DNA from: Saccharopolyspora elongata
GTDB taxonomy: Bacteria > Actinomycetota > Actinomycetes > Mycobacteriales > Pseudonocardiaceae
Assembly (NCBI RefSeq): GCF_004348985.1
Contig: NZ_SMKW01000011.1
Coordinates: 90,990 to 154,989, forward strand
Length of the DNA: 64,000 nucleotides
Reading direction: 5' to 3'
Part shown: positions 23,512 through 32,187 of the stretch, piece after piece
Numbering within the stretch: the first letter of the stretch is position 1
How the letters are laid out: every line of letters begins with the position of its first letter
Program-made: the position numbers and the translations under genes
The notes under the pieces: generated by a model
The model's database searches: none
The model's input: only the letters and a program-made list of their open reading frames with translations
What the model was told of the DNA's origin: nothing

Positions 23512-24399
23512 ATGCCCCTCGAGCTGCGCCATCTGCGCTACCTGCTCGCGGTCGCCGAGCACGCGAACTTCACCCGCGCCGCCGAGGACCTGCACATCTC
23601 CCAGCCGACGCTGTCGCAGCAGATCAAGCAGCTGGAGAAGTCGCTGGGCGTGCGACTGCTGGACCGCACCGGCCGCACCGTGCGCCTGACCGACGCGGGC
23701 GCGACCTACGCCGACCACGCCCGGCGGGCGCTGCGCGACCTGGCCGCAGGTCGGCGCGCGGTGCTGGACGTCCAGGACCTCACCCGCGGCCACCTGCGCC
23801 TGGCGATGACGCCGACCTTCACGGCCTACCTGATCGGGCCGCTCGCCGGCGAGTTCCACGACCGGCACCCGGGAATCCGCCTGGACGTCCGGGAGATGAC
23901 CCAGGACCGGATCGAATCCGCCCTGCTCGCCGACGAACTCGACCTCGGCATCGCCTTCGAAGGCGCGCATCTGCCGGGCATCGAGAGCACCGCGCTGTTC
24001 GCCGAATCCCTCAGCCTCGTCGTGGGTCCCGGCCATCCGCACGCCGGGCGGGCCCTGCCCCTGCCGGTCGCCGAAGCGGCGCAGCAGCAGCTGGCCCTGC
24101 TCAGCCAGGACTTCGCCACCAGGGGCCACATCGACGCCTACTTCGCGCGGCACCGGGCGCAGATGCCGATCGCGGTCGAGACCAACACGATCACCGCGCT
24201 GACCGAGATCATCCAGCGCACCGCGCTGGCCACCGTGCTGCCGGACGCCATCACGCGGGAACACCCCCGCCTGCACCCGATCCCGCTCGATCCCGGGCTC
24301 CCGAGCCGCACCGTCAGCATCCTGCGCCGCGAGAACGCCTACCTCAGCGCGGCGTCCCGGGCACTGATCCGGCTGACGCACCGCTGGGCGCAGACGTAG
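23512..24399 (+). CDS. cynR: LysR-family regulator (CynR-like)
   Basis: 295 aa. N-terminal winged helix (MPLELRHLRYLLAVAEHANF, then SQPTLSQQIKQLEKSLGVRL) and periplasmic-binding-like effector domain (about 90-290). CynR activates cynTS in response to cyanate in E. coli, and the divergent placement here matches that organisation. The ATG at 23512 is the standard LysR start; upstream sequence in frame is antisense of the carbonic anhydrase gene. The 117-bp gap to carbonic anhydrase, with ATCACGATTGGTCTCATCTA before the start, should hold the LysR binding sites. Confidence 0.9.
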   Translation: MPLELRHLRYLLAVAEHANFTRAAEDLHISQPTLSQQIKQLEKSLGVRLLDRTGRTVRLTDAGATYADHARRALRDLAAGRRAVLDVQDLTRGHLRLAMTPTFTAYLIGPLAGEFHDRHPGIRLDVREMTQDRIESALLADELDLGIAFEGAHLPGIESTALFAESLSLVVGPGHPHAGRALPLPVAEAAQQQLALLSQDFATRGHIDAYFARHRAQMPIAVETNTITALTEIIQRTALATVLPDAITREHPRLHPIPLDPGLPSRTVSILRRENAYLSAASRALIRLTHRWAQT

Positions 24400-24468
24400 C
24401 CACCGGTGCCCGCCAAGAAATCGTCTACTTAGGACTTGCGGCGCGACACAGGCGGTTCTCCCCTGGAT

Positions 24469-25044
24469 TCAGGGACTTCCGGCCGCCTGGATCACACCCT
24501 CGACCGCCCGATCGATCCGGTCCGCGATCTCGTTCGGCTCGGGACGTCCGGCGTCCAGCCAGGCCATGATGGCCTCCAGGCACACGGCGGTGGCCAGCTG
24601 CGCGGCCCAGTCCGCCCACGGCCCGGCGGCGATCGCGCCGGCCAGCCGCGCGCGCACCTCTTCGGTCATGGCCGCGCGGAGCTCGTCGACCTCCGCGCAG
24701 AACTCGGGCTCCCTGGCGGCGTGCCGGAACAGCAGCCGGAATCCGGCGGGCTCGGCATCGGCCCACCGGAGCAGCGCGTGCGCGCTCTCGCGGCCGACCT
24801 CCACGTCGGTCGCCGCGGCCAGCCGGGCGATCGCCCGCTCCAGCACGGCGCGGTACAGGTCGGTCTTGGACTCGAAGTGCCGGTACAGGATCACCCGGCT
24901 GATCCCGGCCTCGGCGGCGACTTCGTCCAGCCCGGTGCCCGCGAACCCGGTGCGGGCGAAGGCATTCGTGGCCGCGGCGAGGATCTGCTCGCGGCGCTCC
25001 GCCCGGGGCAGCCGCCGCACCGGCTCCTGCTGGATCTTCGACAT
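24469..25044 (-). CDS. TetR-family repressor
   Basis: 191 aa. N-terminal HTH ([20 protein letters not shown], then [20 protein letters not shown]) and an all-helical ligand domain. It is divergent from a truncated cytochrome P450 gene, with an inverted repeat at 25067-25104 between them that fits its own operator. The original target was probably the P450 transcript; since that gene is broken, the regulator may now control only itself or distant genes. Confidence 0.92.
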   Translation of the reverse strand: MSKIQQEPVRRLPRAERREQILAAATNAFARTGFAGTGLDEVAAEAGISRVILYRHFESKTDLYRAVLERAIARLAAATDVEVGRESAHALLRWADAEPAGFRLLFRHAAREPEFCAEVDELRAAMTEEVRARLAGAIAAGPWADWAAQLATAVCLEAIMAWLDAGRPEPNEIADRIDRAVEGVIQAAGSP

Positions 25045-25066
25045 CGGGCTTGAGAGTACACCCGAG

Positions 25067-25104
25067 GATGTTTATGGTCAGATGTTCACATCAAAGTAAA
25101 CATC
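25067..25104. promoter_or_regulatory. Inverted repeats between tetR and the P450 remnant
   Basis: GATGTTTA (25067-25074) is complementary to TAAACATC (25097-25104), and a second repeat, GATGT-TC-ACATC (25081-25092), lies inside with nearly the same centre. Nested dyads centred near 25086, 23 bp before tetR and 11 bp before the P450 ATG, are typical of a TetR operator. Confidence 0.6.
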
Positions 25105-25115
25105 GCGGAGGCGAC

Positions 25116-25529
25116 ATGCCCGCCGAGGACCTGCCCGACCTGCCCACGTCACCACCGCCCCTGCGGACCGCCGAACGCGGCGGGCCCGGCCTGCCGCGCT
25201 ACGCCCGGGAAGACGTCGAGATCGGCGGCGTCACGATCCGCGCCGGCGAGGCGGTGCTGCTCGACACGACGCTCGCCAACTTCGACGGCTCGGCCTTCGA
25301 AGAGCCGGACCGCTTCGACGTCACCCGTGCGCCCAACCCGCACCTGGCGTTCGCCCACGGCCCGTGGCACTGCCTCGGCGCGCCGCTGGCCCGGATCGAG
25401 CTGCGGACGGTGTTCGCATCGCTGCTCCCCCGGTTCCCGTCCCTGCGGCTGGCCGTGCCCGTCGAGGAGTTGCGGCTCAGCGCCGACTCGTTCACCAGCA
25501 AGCTGGTGGAGTTGCCGGTGACCTGGTGA
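25116..25529 (+). pseudogene. Cytochrome P450, C-terminal remnant
   Basis: 137 codons encoding only the last third of a bacterial P450: [20 protein letters not shown], the meander, and the haem loop [18 protein letters not shown] with the axial Cys. Normal P450s are about 400 aa; the oxygen-binding I helix and ExxR region are absent. The first ~20 codons after ATG 25116 have no P450 similarity I can see. An in-frame start remains with its operator upstream, so a short protein may be made, but it cannot be an enzyme. Confidence 0.88.
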
Positions 25530-25551
25530 CGGGACCACCAGGTCACTGCGT

Positions 25552-25755
25552 TCAGCCCTGCCGGGCTCGCCGGGCGGATTCCGCCGACACGGCGCGCATC
25601 TCCTCGCGGTAGCGCTGGGCGAGGTTCCAGCGGCGAGATTCGAGGGCGATGTTCATGTGGTGCTCGGCGCGGCGGGCCCGGTCGTCGAGCTCCGCCTCGG
25701 TGCATTTGTGCAAAATCATCTGGCTGTCCGGGAAATCGTCGTCTTCGCCGTTCAC
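25552..25755 (-). CDS. Small acidic protein, unknown function
   Basis: 67 aa, highly charged, mostly helical (ELDDRARRAEHHMNIALESR, AQRYREEMRAVSAESARRA), no recognised domain. The GTG start overlaps the stop of the upstream small gene (GTGA), which supports both as real, coupled genes. Confidence 0.65.
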   Translation of the reverse strand: MNGEDDDFPDSQMILHKCTEAELDDRARRAEHHMNIALESRRWNLAQRYREEMRAVSAESARRARQG

Positions 25756-25991
25756 GCGGCGACCGGCTGCTGCGCGGCTTCGATGTCGACGGCGGCCTGC
25801 ACCGCGTCGAGGTGCGTGCGGTAGACGGTGCGGGCGTGCTCCGGACCGGGGTTGGCCCGGGTGCCTTCCTGATCGCAGATCCAGGTGCCCATGAACAGGT
25901 TTCGGTAGACGTGGGGCCGCTGGTAGGAGGAGGGACGCGGATCGAGCGTGCGGACTGCCGGGTGTCCGGTGGCGGATCGGGGGGTGTGCAT
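25752..25991 (-). CDS. Small protein, unknown function
   Basis: 79 aa with Trp/Tyr/Cys-containing core (YRNLFMGTWICDQEGTRANP) and a helical C terminus. AGGAAAG precedes ATG 25991. It forms a two-gene unit with the 67-aa gene through a GTGA overlap. An 11-bp palindrome GTAGTGACTAC at 26074-26084, about 80 bp upstream, may be an operator. Confidence 0.65.
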   Translation of the reverse strand: MHTPRSATGHPAVRTLDPRPSSYQRPHVYRNLFMGTWICDQEGTRANPGPEHARTVYRTHLDAVQAAVDIEAAQQPVAA

Positions 25992-26201
25992 GGTGTTCTT
26001 TCCTGAGGGGTATCTGTTCGGTACGGAACCCAGCTTGGCCCGCGAGGCCCCCGGGGGAATACGGGAGTTCTACGTAGTGACTACCTAAATCCGGGACCTT
26101 CGCCTCTGTCCGGGTCGCCGCTTCCCGGTCGGCACGCGAGCACCGCGGAAGCGCACGGGCTCCGGATTCCGAACGGTAGGCTCGAACGCGGAAGTCCTGC
26201 C

Positions 26202-26705
26202 ATGGCTGAGCAATCGGGGGCCGACATGGCGACCAGCGACGGACAACGGATCGAACTGCAGCGCCGCACGATCGCCGAGCACATCGACGCGGAGAACGCC
26301 CACGACTGGTCGCGGGTGTACGGCACCTTCATCCAGGACGAGCACGCCTACTACGACGTCGTCCCGCTGAGCACGCGGTACGCGGGGTTCGAGGGCGTCC
26401 AGGACTTCTACCAGATCCTGGAGACCGCCGTTCCGGACTTCCGCGTCACCGTGAACGCCGAGTACGACATGCCCGGATCGTCCGTGCGCGAGGTGACGGT
26501 CAGCGGCACGCACCAGGGCGAGTACTGCGGCATCCCGCCGACCGGCCAACGTGTCTCGTTCGAGCTGGCGGCGTTCTACCTGTTCCGCTCGGACGACGCC
26601 GCGAAGCTGCTCGCGGAGCGGATCTACTTCGACAACGAGACCGTGCTGCGCCAGATGCGCGGCGAGGAGAACGCGCCGATCGGCATCGGCCTGGCCCCGA
26701 CCTGA
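26202..26705 (+). CDS. SnoaL-like / NTF2-fold protein
   Basis: 167 aa, cystatin/NTF2 fold of the SnoaL polyketide cyclase and ester cyclase group. Diagnostic segments: YAGFEGVQDFYQILETAVPD and SGTHQGEYCGIPPTGQRVSF, then FELAAFYLF. Such proteins range from cyclases to hydrolases and orphans; no polyketide genes are nearby, so the activity is open. ATG 26202 is used; ATG 26226 (MATSDG) is an alternative start. Confidence 0.82.
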   Translation: MAEQSGADMATSDGQRIELQRRTIAEHIDAENAHDWSRVYGTFIQDEHAYYDVVPLSTRYAGFEGVQDFYQILETAVPDFRVTVNAEYDMPGSSVREVTVSGTHQGEYCGIPPTGQRVSFELAAFYLFRSDDAAKLLAERIYFDNETVLRQMRGEENAPIGIGLAPT

Positions 26706-26720
26706 TCCGCATCGGACCAG

Positions 26721-26879
26721 TGGGCTTCGGCCGCAGGCATCGCCGTGTGCCGCGCCGTCGGCTGCGTGGTCACCCGGATCGACGGCACCCCGCTCGCGGA
26801 GACGAGCCGCGGTCTCGTCGCGGCCGCCGACGCGGAAACCCACGAGCTGCTGATGTCGGTGATCCGCGACCTGCGCTAG
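26721..26879 (+). pseudogene. C-terminal remnant of an inositol monophosphatase-family gene
   Basis: 53 codons without a start reading WASAAGIAVCRAVGCVV, TRIDGTPLAETSRGLVAAAD, AETHELLMSVIRDLR, then a stop. This is the conserved end of inositol monophosphatase/CysQ-type enzymes (the W-D-x-A-A-G helix and the GLVAAAD strand). The catalytic N-terminal domain is missing. Confidence 0.7.
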
Positions 26880-27019
26880 CGGTGTCCAACGAGGCCGGCC
26901 GGCAACCTCGCGAGAAATCCACCACCACCTGCTCGAACGCGGCGATCACTGGACGTGGCGGCTGTCGTCATCCGGGGATGATCTCTCGCGAAATCGGCCC
27001 CGCCCCGGGCGGGTGCCCG

Positions 27020-29374
27020 CTAGGTGGCGCCCTCGGTCTTGCGCTGTGCCGCGACCCACGCCGCGATCTGGGTGCGCGAGCCGAAGTCGAGCTTGGTCAG
27101 GATGTGCTCGACGTGCGCCTCCGCGGTGCGCTGGCTGATCACCAGGTTCGCCGCGATCTCCTTGTTGGACATGCCGCGGGCGACGGCCTCGGCGACCTGG
27201 AGTTCGCGCCGGGTCAGGGGTCCGCCCTGCCGGTCCCCGGCCGGCGGGGCCGGGTTCTGCACCGGAACCGACCGGGCCTGGCCCCGAACCATCATCGGGA
27301 GGCTCTGCGCCAGCGGTAGCTTCGCGGTTTCCGCGGCGAGCTTGTCGAAGACGCCGTCCCCCAGCTCCGCGCGTGCTTCGGCTTCGGCCCGGCTCCGGTA
27401 GTCGATCAGCTGCTGCGAGCCCAGCAGCGGGATCCCGACCAGCGGCCAGATCCGCCCGAGGACGCCGAACAGCCTGGCGGCCTGGTCGTGTTCGCCCAGC
27501 GACACGTGCGACCACGCCAGGACCTCCACCGCTACCCCGAGGCCGAACAGGTCGTTGAAGCGGCATTTGATGCCGATGCCCTCGCGAAGATCCGCGATCG
27601 CGGCCTTCGCGTCGCCCCGCATCCAGCGCGCGAGGCCGCGCACCACGAGCGACCACGAGCGGGTCCACAGCTCGCCGGCGGCCGCCGTGATCCGCAGGCA
27701 TTCCTCGGCGTGCTCGATCGCGTTCTCGTCATCGCCCTGCAGGCACGCCACCAGGCCCGCCTGGACCAGCGACATGACCATCGGGCTGGTGATCTCCTCG
27801 CGCGTGCGATGCCGTGACCACGCCTTAATGCACAGGTCGTGGGCCTGCTCCAGCTCGCCTTCGGCCAACGCGGCGACGCCCCGCAGGTGCATGCCGAAGG
27901 ACGCCAGGCTGGGATCGTCGAGCTCCTGGGCGATCGCGATGCACCGTTCGGCCGTGGACCGGCCCCAGGCCACATCGCCCTGGTGCGAAGCCAGCCAGCT
28001 GCAGACCCACAGATCGGTCGCCCGGGCCGCGGTCGGACTCGCATCCAGCGCCAGCAGGCGGTCGAGCCACTGCCGTCCCTCGGCGATGAGCCCGCAGGCC
28101 GTCCAGTAGAACCACAGATCTCCGGCCAGGCGGAGCCCGGCCTGCACGTGCTCGGGCTTCGACGCGCAGAACTCCATGGCCGCCCGCAGGTTGTCGTGCT
28201 CGGTGGTGATGCGGGCGCGCCATTCGAGCTGGCGCGGGCCGAACCACTCGCGGGCGGCGCGTTCGGCCAGGCCGAGGTACCAGTCCCGGTGCCGCAGGCG
28301 GAGCCGGGCCCCCTCCTCCTCGTCCTGCAGGCTCTGGCCGTACTCGCGGACGGTCGACAGCAGCTGGTAGCGGGTGCCGGCGGGAAGATCCCCGGTCGGG
28401 TTCGCGGTGCGGATCAGGATCGACTTGTCGATCAGCGACGCGATCAGGTCCAGCACGCGGTCCGGGGCGAGGCCGTCGCCGCTGCAGACGTGCTCCACGG
28501 CCGCCAGGTCCATGCCGCCGGCGAAGACCGACAACCGCGCCCACAGCATGCGTTCCTCGGCCGAGCACAGCTCGTAGCTCCAGTCCATGGTCGCCTGCAG
28601 CGTCTGGTGCCGCGGCAGGGACGTGCGGTTCCCACCGGAGAGCAGCCGGAAGCGGTCGCCGATCCGCAACAGCAGTTCGTCCAGCGACAGGAACCGGGTG
28701 CGGGCCGCCGCCAGTTCGATCGCCAGCGGGATCCCGTCGAGCGCCCGGCACAACTCGACGATGGTGCTTTCCCGGCCCGCGGGGCACCGGAAGCCCGCGG
28801 CCGAAGCCCGGTCGATGAACAACCGCACCGAATTGGACGTGCCCGCGCCCCCGTCGACCTCCGCCGGCCCGGGCACCGGCAGCGTCGGCACGACGAGGAC
28901 GTGTTCGCCGTAGACCTCGAGCGGCTGCCGGCTCGTGGCCAGGATCCGCAGCCCGGGTGCGGCGTCGAGCAGCACGGCGCCGGCCTTGAGGCACCCGTCC
29001 AGCACCTGCTCGCAGTTGTCCAGCACGATCAGGAGGTCCTTGTCCCGGACGTATTCGGCGAGCACGGAGTCCACGCCCCGGGACGACCAGTCCTGGATGC
29101 CGAGCGTCTGGGCGATGGTGTGCACCACCAGGTCGTCGTCGCGCACCTCGGCCAGCTCGACCAGCCACACGCCGTCCCGGTGGGCACGGCCCAGCTGCGC
29201 GGCGACCCGCAGCGCCAGCCTGGTCTTCCCGACCCCACCGACACCGGTCAGCGTCACCAACCGGGAGCGGGACAGGAGTTCTCGCACATCGGCGCACTCC
29301 TGCCGACGGCCCACGAAACTCGTTCGCTCGGCGGGGAGATTTCCCACCAGCCTGCGCGACGTTCGACTGGCCAT
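27020..29374 (-). CDS. LuxR-family regulator with NTPase domain
   Basis: 784 aa. N-terminal STAND-type NTPase with Walker A GVGGVGKTRLA (Lys50) and LLIVLDNCEQVLDG as Walker B; then a winged-helix and TPR-like helical middle (about 330-700); C-terminal LuxR HTH (LTRRELQVAEAVARGMSNKE, IAANLVISQRTAEAHVEHIL). ATP and ligand binding presumably trigger DNA binding. ATG 29374 chosen because it directly precedes the NTPase; the frame is open well upstream without homology. Targets unknown; the adjacent rRNA/tRNA methyltransferase gene is divergent. Confidence 0.93.
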   Translation of the reverse strand: MASRTSRRLVGNLPAERTSFVGRRQECADVRELLSRSRLVTLTGVGGVGKTRLALRVAAQLGRAHRDGVWLVELAEVRDDDLVVHTIAQTLGIQDWSSRGVDSVLAEYVRDKDLLIVLDNCEQVLDGCLKAGAVLLDAAPGLRILATSRQPLEVYGEHVLVVPTLPVPGPAEVDGGAGTSNSVRLFIDRASAAGFRCPAGRESTIVELCRALDGIPLAIELAAARTRFLSLDELLLRIGDRFRLLSGGNRTSLPRHQTLQATMDWSYELCSAEERMLWARLSVFAGGMDLAAVEHVCSGDGLAPDRVLDLIASLIDKSILIRTANPTGDLPAGTRYQLLSTVREYGQSLQDEEEGARLRLRHRDWYLGLAERAAREWFGPRQLEWRARITTEHDNLRAAMEFCASKPEHVQAGLRLAGDLWFYWTACGLIAEGRQWLDRLLALDASPTAARATDLWVCSWLASHQGDVAWGRSTAERCIAIAQELDDPSLASFGMHLRGVAALAEGELEQAHDLCIKAWSRHRTREEITSPMVMSLVQAGLVACLQGDDENAIEHAEECLRITAAAGELWTRSWSLVVRGLARWMRGDAKAAIADLREGIGIKCRFNDLFGLGVAVEVLAWSHVSLGEHDQAARLFGVLGRIWPLVGIPLLGSQQLIDYRSRAEAEARAELGDGVFDKLAAETAKLPLAQSLPMMVRGQARSVPVQNPAPPAGDRQGGPLTRRELQVAEAVARGMSNKEIAANLVISQRTAEAHVEHILTKLDFGSRTQIAAWVAAQRKTEGAT

Positions 29375-29617
29375 TTCGGCCCCACAACGAAGTAGCGGCA
29401 CCGGGCGCGCAGCGCCCGCCTTTTTCACCGCCAGCCTACGGCGGGTGCGGCCCCGAATGCGAGCTGTGCACCTGGCCCCCGTGCCGCAAGGTTGCGCGGA
29501 ACCGTGCGGACAGGGTCGCGGGCGGCATGCCGGAGCCGTCGGTCCGGCGTTCTCGGGCGTCGGTCGACATTGGACCGCCGAGCGCTCGCGGTTGCTGCTT
29601 CCTGTTAGCCTTCTCCG

Positions 29618-30505
29618 GTGTCGGACGCAGGACGTAACCGGGGACGAAGGGGCCAGGACCAGCGCGGGGGTGGCCGCTCCCGAGGGCTCCGGGTCAGCAC
29701 CCGGAACGCGCTTTTCCAGCAGTGGCAAGCATTGTTGTCGAACCGAACGAAGCGGCAGCGTTCCGGCGAGTTCCTGATCCACGGCGTCCGGCCGATCACG
29801 CTGGCGGTCGAGCAGGGCTGGCCGCTGCACAACCTCCTGTACCCGTCGGGCCGGAAGCTGTCCACCTGGGCCCGGCGGCTGATCGACGAATGCGACGCGA
29901 CCGCCGTGGAGGTGCACCCGGATCTGCTCTGGGAACTCGGCGAACGCGAATCCGAGACGCCGGAGCTGATCGCCGTCGCCGCCCTGCCCGCCGACGACCT
30001 CGACCGGCTGCCGGTCGGGCAGGACTTCCTCGGCCTGGTCTTCGACCGGCCCACCAGCCCCGGGAACATCGGCACCCTGGCCCGCTCCGCGGATGCCTTC
30101 GGTGCCGGCGGCCTGATCGTCAGCGGACACGCCGCGGACGTCTACGACCCGAAGTCGGTGCGCGCCAGCACGGGCTCGCTCTTCTCGGTCCCCGCGGTCC
30201 GGGTGCCATCGCCGCAGGACGTGCTCGACTGGGTTGACGGGCACCGGCGGCGCGGCGTGCCGATCGTGGTCGTGGGCACCGACGAGCGTGGCACCGCCGA
30301 GATCACCGACTTCGACTTCACCCGGCCCGTGCTTCTGGTGATCGGCAACGAGACCTCGGGGATGAGCGCGACCTGGCGCGACCTGTGCGACGAGATCGTC
30401 CGGGTTCCTATCGGAGGCGCCGCGAGCTCGCTCAACGCGGCCTCGGCGGGGACCGTGGTGCTGTACGAGGCCGCTCGGCAGCGCGGCTTCCCCGCGGCCG
30501 GCTGA
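29618..30505 (+). CDS. SpoU/TrmH-family RNA 2'-O-methyltransferase
   Basis: 295 aa. The SPOUT knot motifs are complete: motif 1 SPGNIGTLARSADAFG, motif 2 LLVIGNETSGMS, motif 3 VRVPIGGAASSLNAASAG. It methylates ribose 2'-OH in rRNA or tRNA with SAM. A Gly/Arg-rich N-terminal extension precedes the RNA-binding domain (LFQQWQALLSNRTKRQRSGE). Similar actinomycete proteins include the thiostrepton-resistance group; no resistance role is implied here. GTG start at 29618. Stands alone. Confidence 0.92.
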   Translation: MSDAGRNRGRRGQDQRGGGRSRGLRVSTRNALFQQWQALLSNRTKRQRSGEFLIHGVRPITLAVEQGWPLHNLLYPSGRKLSTWARRLIDECDATAVEVHPDLLWELGERESETPELIAVAALPADDLDRLPVGQDFLGLVFDRPTSPGNIGTLARSADAFGAGGLIVSGHAADVYDPKSVRASTGSLFSVPAVRVPSPQDVLDWVDGHRRRGVPIVVVGTDERGTAEITDFDFTRPVLLVIGNETSGMSATWRDLCDEIVRVPIGGAASSLNAASAGTVVLYEAARQRGFPAAG

Positions 30506-30701
30506 TCACCCGGACCCGCCCGCAGCCAGGGACGGATCTGTCCCCTCACAGGTCCGCCGCTCGATGCGAGACTGGACGGCGGCGAGCAGCGCGACCTCCT
30601 CGCGGCGCAGGCTCGACCGCGGCGTTGACGCCGCGACCTACGCCGAGAACCGATTTATCGGCAGGACAAACCAGGTTTTGTTCCTCAGTAGACGGAGATC
30701 G

Positions 30702-31895
30702 CTATTCGGCACGAGCGCGCCATCGCGGCACGCTCAGCGTCGTCCAGGCGCGCAGCAGCCACTCCACCGGGCCGTAGGCGTGGCGGCGCAGCCAACACCG
30801 GCTGCCCGCGGCCTGCAGCGCGAACAGAGCCAGCGCGATCGCCGCGACCCCGGCCGGCGAGATGCGGCCCACCAGCGCCGCTCCGTAGCCGGTGAAGATC
30901 AGGGCGCAGACGAGGGACTGACCGAGGTAGTTGGTCAAGGTCATCCGGCCCGCCGGCGCCAGCGCCGCGACCACTGCGCGGCCGTAGCGACCGCGGGCAA
31001 GGCGGAGGACCGTCGCGGCGTAAGCGGCGGCCAGCAACGGGGCGCTGATCACGTCGACTCCCAGCGCGAAGACCTCGTAGGCCGACCCCGGATGGCCGAG
31101 GCTCGCATACGCGTACACGACTCCGCCCAGCAACCCGACCGTGAAGCCCAAGATCTGGAGCCACCGCAGAACCCGCCGATGCCGGGCAGTATCGGCGAGG
31201 GCGCGGTGACGTCCGGCCGCGAGGCCGAGCAGGAAGGCGGCGAGCGCCGACGGGGCCTGGAAGAAGACCAGCAGGAACACCACGTCCGGCAGCTGCGCCA
31301 GATGCGCACCGATGATCGACGCCGGGCCTCCGCGCAGGGCTTCGGTCGCCTCCATCGCGCCGGCCGTCGAAACCGGGGCAACACCATCGATGGTGAGCGC
31401 GAGAAGCAGATACCCGGCCGCAGTGATCGCGAGCAGCGTGACGGCGGCGAACACCGCCGTGCGCGGCCGGATCCGGTGCAGGGCAAGGAGGATCAGCCCA
31501 AGCACCCCGTACGTGGTGAGGATGTCACCGGGGAAGAGCACCACGGCGTGCACGACACCGATCACGAACAAGCCCGCGAGGCGTCGCAGGAAGCGCGGCG
31601 CGAACCGGGCGCCGCTGCGTTCGGCGGAGGCCAGCTGCAAGGTGAGGCTGTAGCCGAACAAGAAGGAGAACAGCAGGAAGAACTTGGCCTCGAAGAACAC
31701 CGCCACCAGCCATCGGACCAGCTCGTCGAGCGGCCCGCCGAAGGCCGGGTCTTCCACACCGGTGCCGTGGTAGGCGGAGGCCAGGTAGCCGATGTTGACC
31801 ATCAAGATCCCGAACAGCGCGAAGCCGCGCAGCGCATCGACCTGCGCCAGACGCGTGGTCGCTACCCCGGGGCGGGATGCGGTCGTCTGGATCAC
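30702..31895 (-). CDS. DUF418-family multi-pass membrane protein
   Basis: 397 aa, about 9-10 hydrophobic segments, inner membrane. N-terminal VDALRGFALFGILMVNI and the C-terminal DUF418 block (AAGRMTLTNYLGQSLVCALI, ending YGPVEWLLRAWT) identify the family. Function uncharacterised; the fold is related to acyltransferase-3-like membrane proteins. Divergent from the PaaX regulator across an AT-rich control region. Confidence 0.9.
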   Translation of the reverse strand: MIQTTASRPGVATTRLAQVDALRGFALFGILMVNIGYLASAYHGTGVEDPAFGGPLDELVRWLVAVFFEAKFFLLFSFLFGYSLTLQLASAERSGARFAPRFLRRLAGLFVIGVVHAVVLFPGDILTTYGVLGLILLALHRIRPRTAVFAAVTLLAITAAGYLLLALTIDGVAPVSTAGAMEATEALRGGPASIIGAHLAQLPDVVFLLVFFQAPSALAAFLLGLAAGRHRALADTARHRRVLRWLQILGFTVGLLGGVVYAYASLGHPGSAYEVFALGVDVISAPLLAAAYAATVLRLARGRYGRAVVAALAPAGRMTLTNYLGQSLVCALIFTGYGAALVGRISPAGVAAIALALFALQAAGSRCWLRRHAYGPVEWLLRAWTTLSVPRWRARAE

Positions 31896-32187
31896 GCCGC
31901 CCTCCTGTCGTCGTTCAGCTGTTGCACTGCCCTACCTCCCAAGTTTCGGTTATCTTTAAAACTATCGTTTTCAAAACGAACGTAGTAAATTTGAACACAT
32001 GATGTGGTTGCCCACGAAAGCGGGAGGGTGAAGAGCGCGGACACGGCGGGCCCTGTACGAACGCCACGGCTTCACCGCCCGTGCGCACCCAGCAGACGCC
32101 GTTCCTGCGCGACCTGATGGGATTCGGTGCCGTGACGACCATGAACCGCCCCGTCACCGCGGCGGACCTGTCCAGCGGGAGGCCGCG
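31896..32187. promoter_or_regulatory. AT-rich control region with palindrome and gene relics
   Basis: The block 31945-32010 is unusually AT-rich for this DNA and holds CGTTTTCAAAACG (31966-31978), a perfect 6-bp inverted repeat, inside ACTA...TAGT flanks: a likely operator for the DUF418 gene or PaaX. Further on, 32066-32096 reads LYERHGFTARA (reminiscent of the end of a GNAT acetyltransferase), and another frame reads TPFLRDLMGFGAVTTMNRPV and ends in a TGA overlapping the PaaX start (ATGA). Neither is a full gene. Confidence 0.5.

Noticed and set aside
32066..32187. A short coding gene before PaaX
   Set aside because: Two different frames show weak protein-like stretches, neither has a start or full domain; treated as relics.
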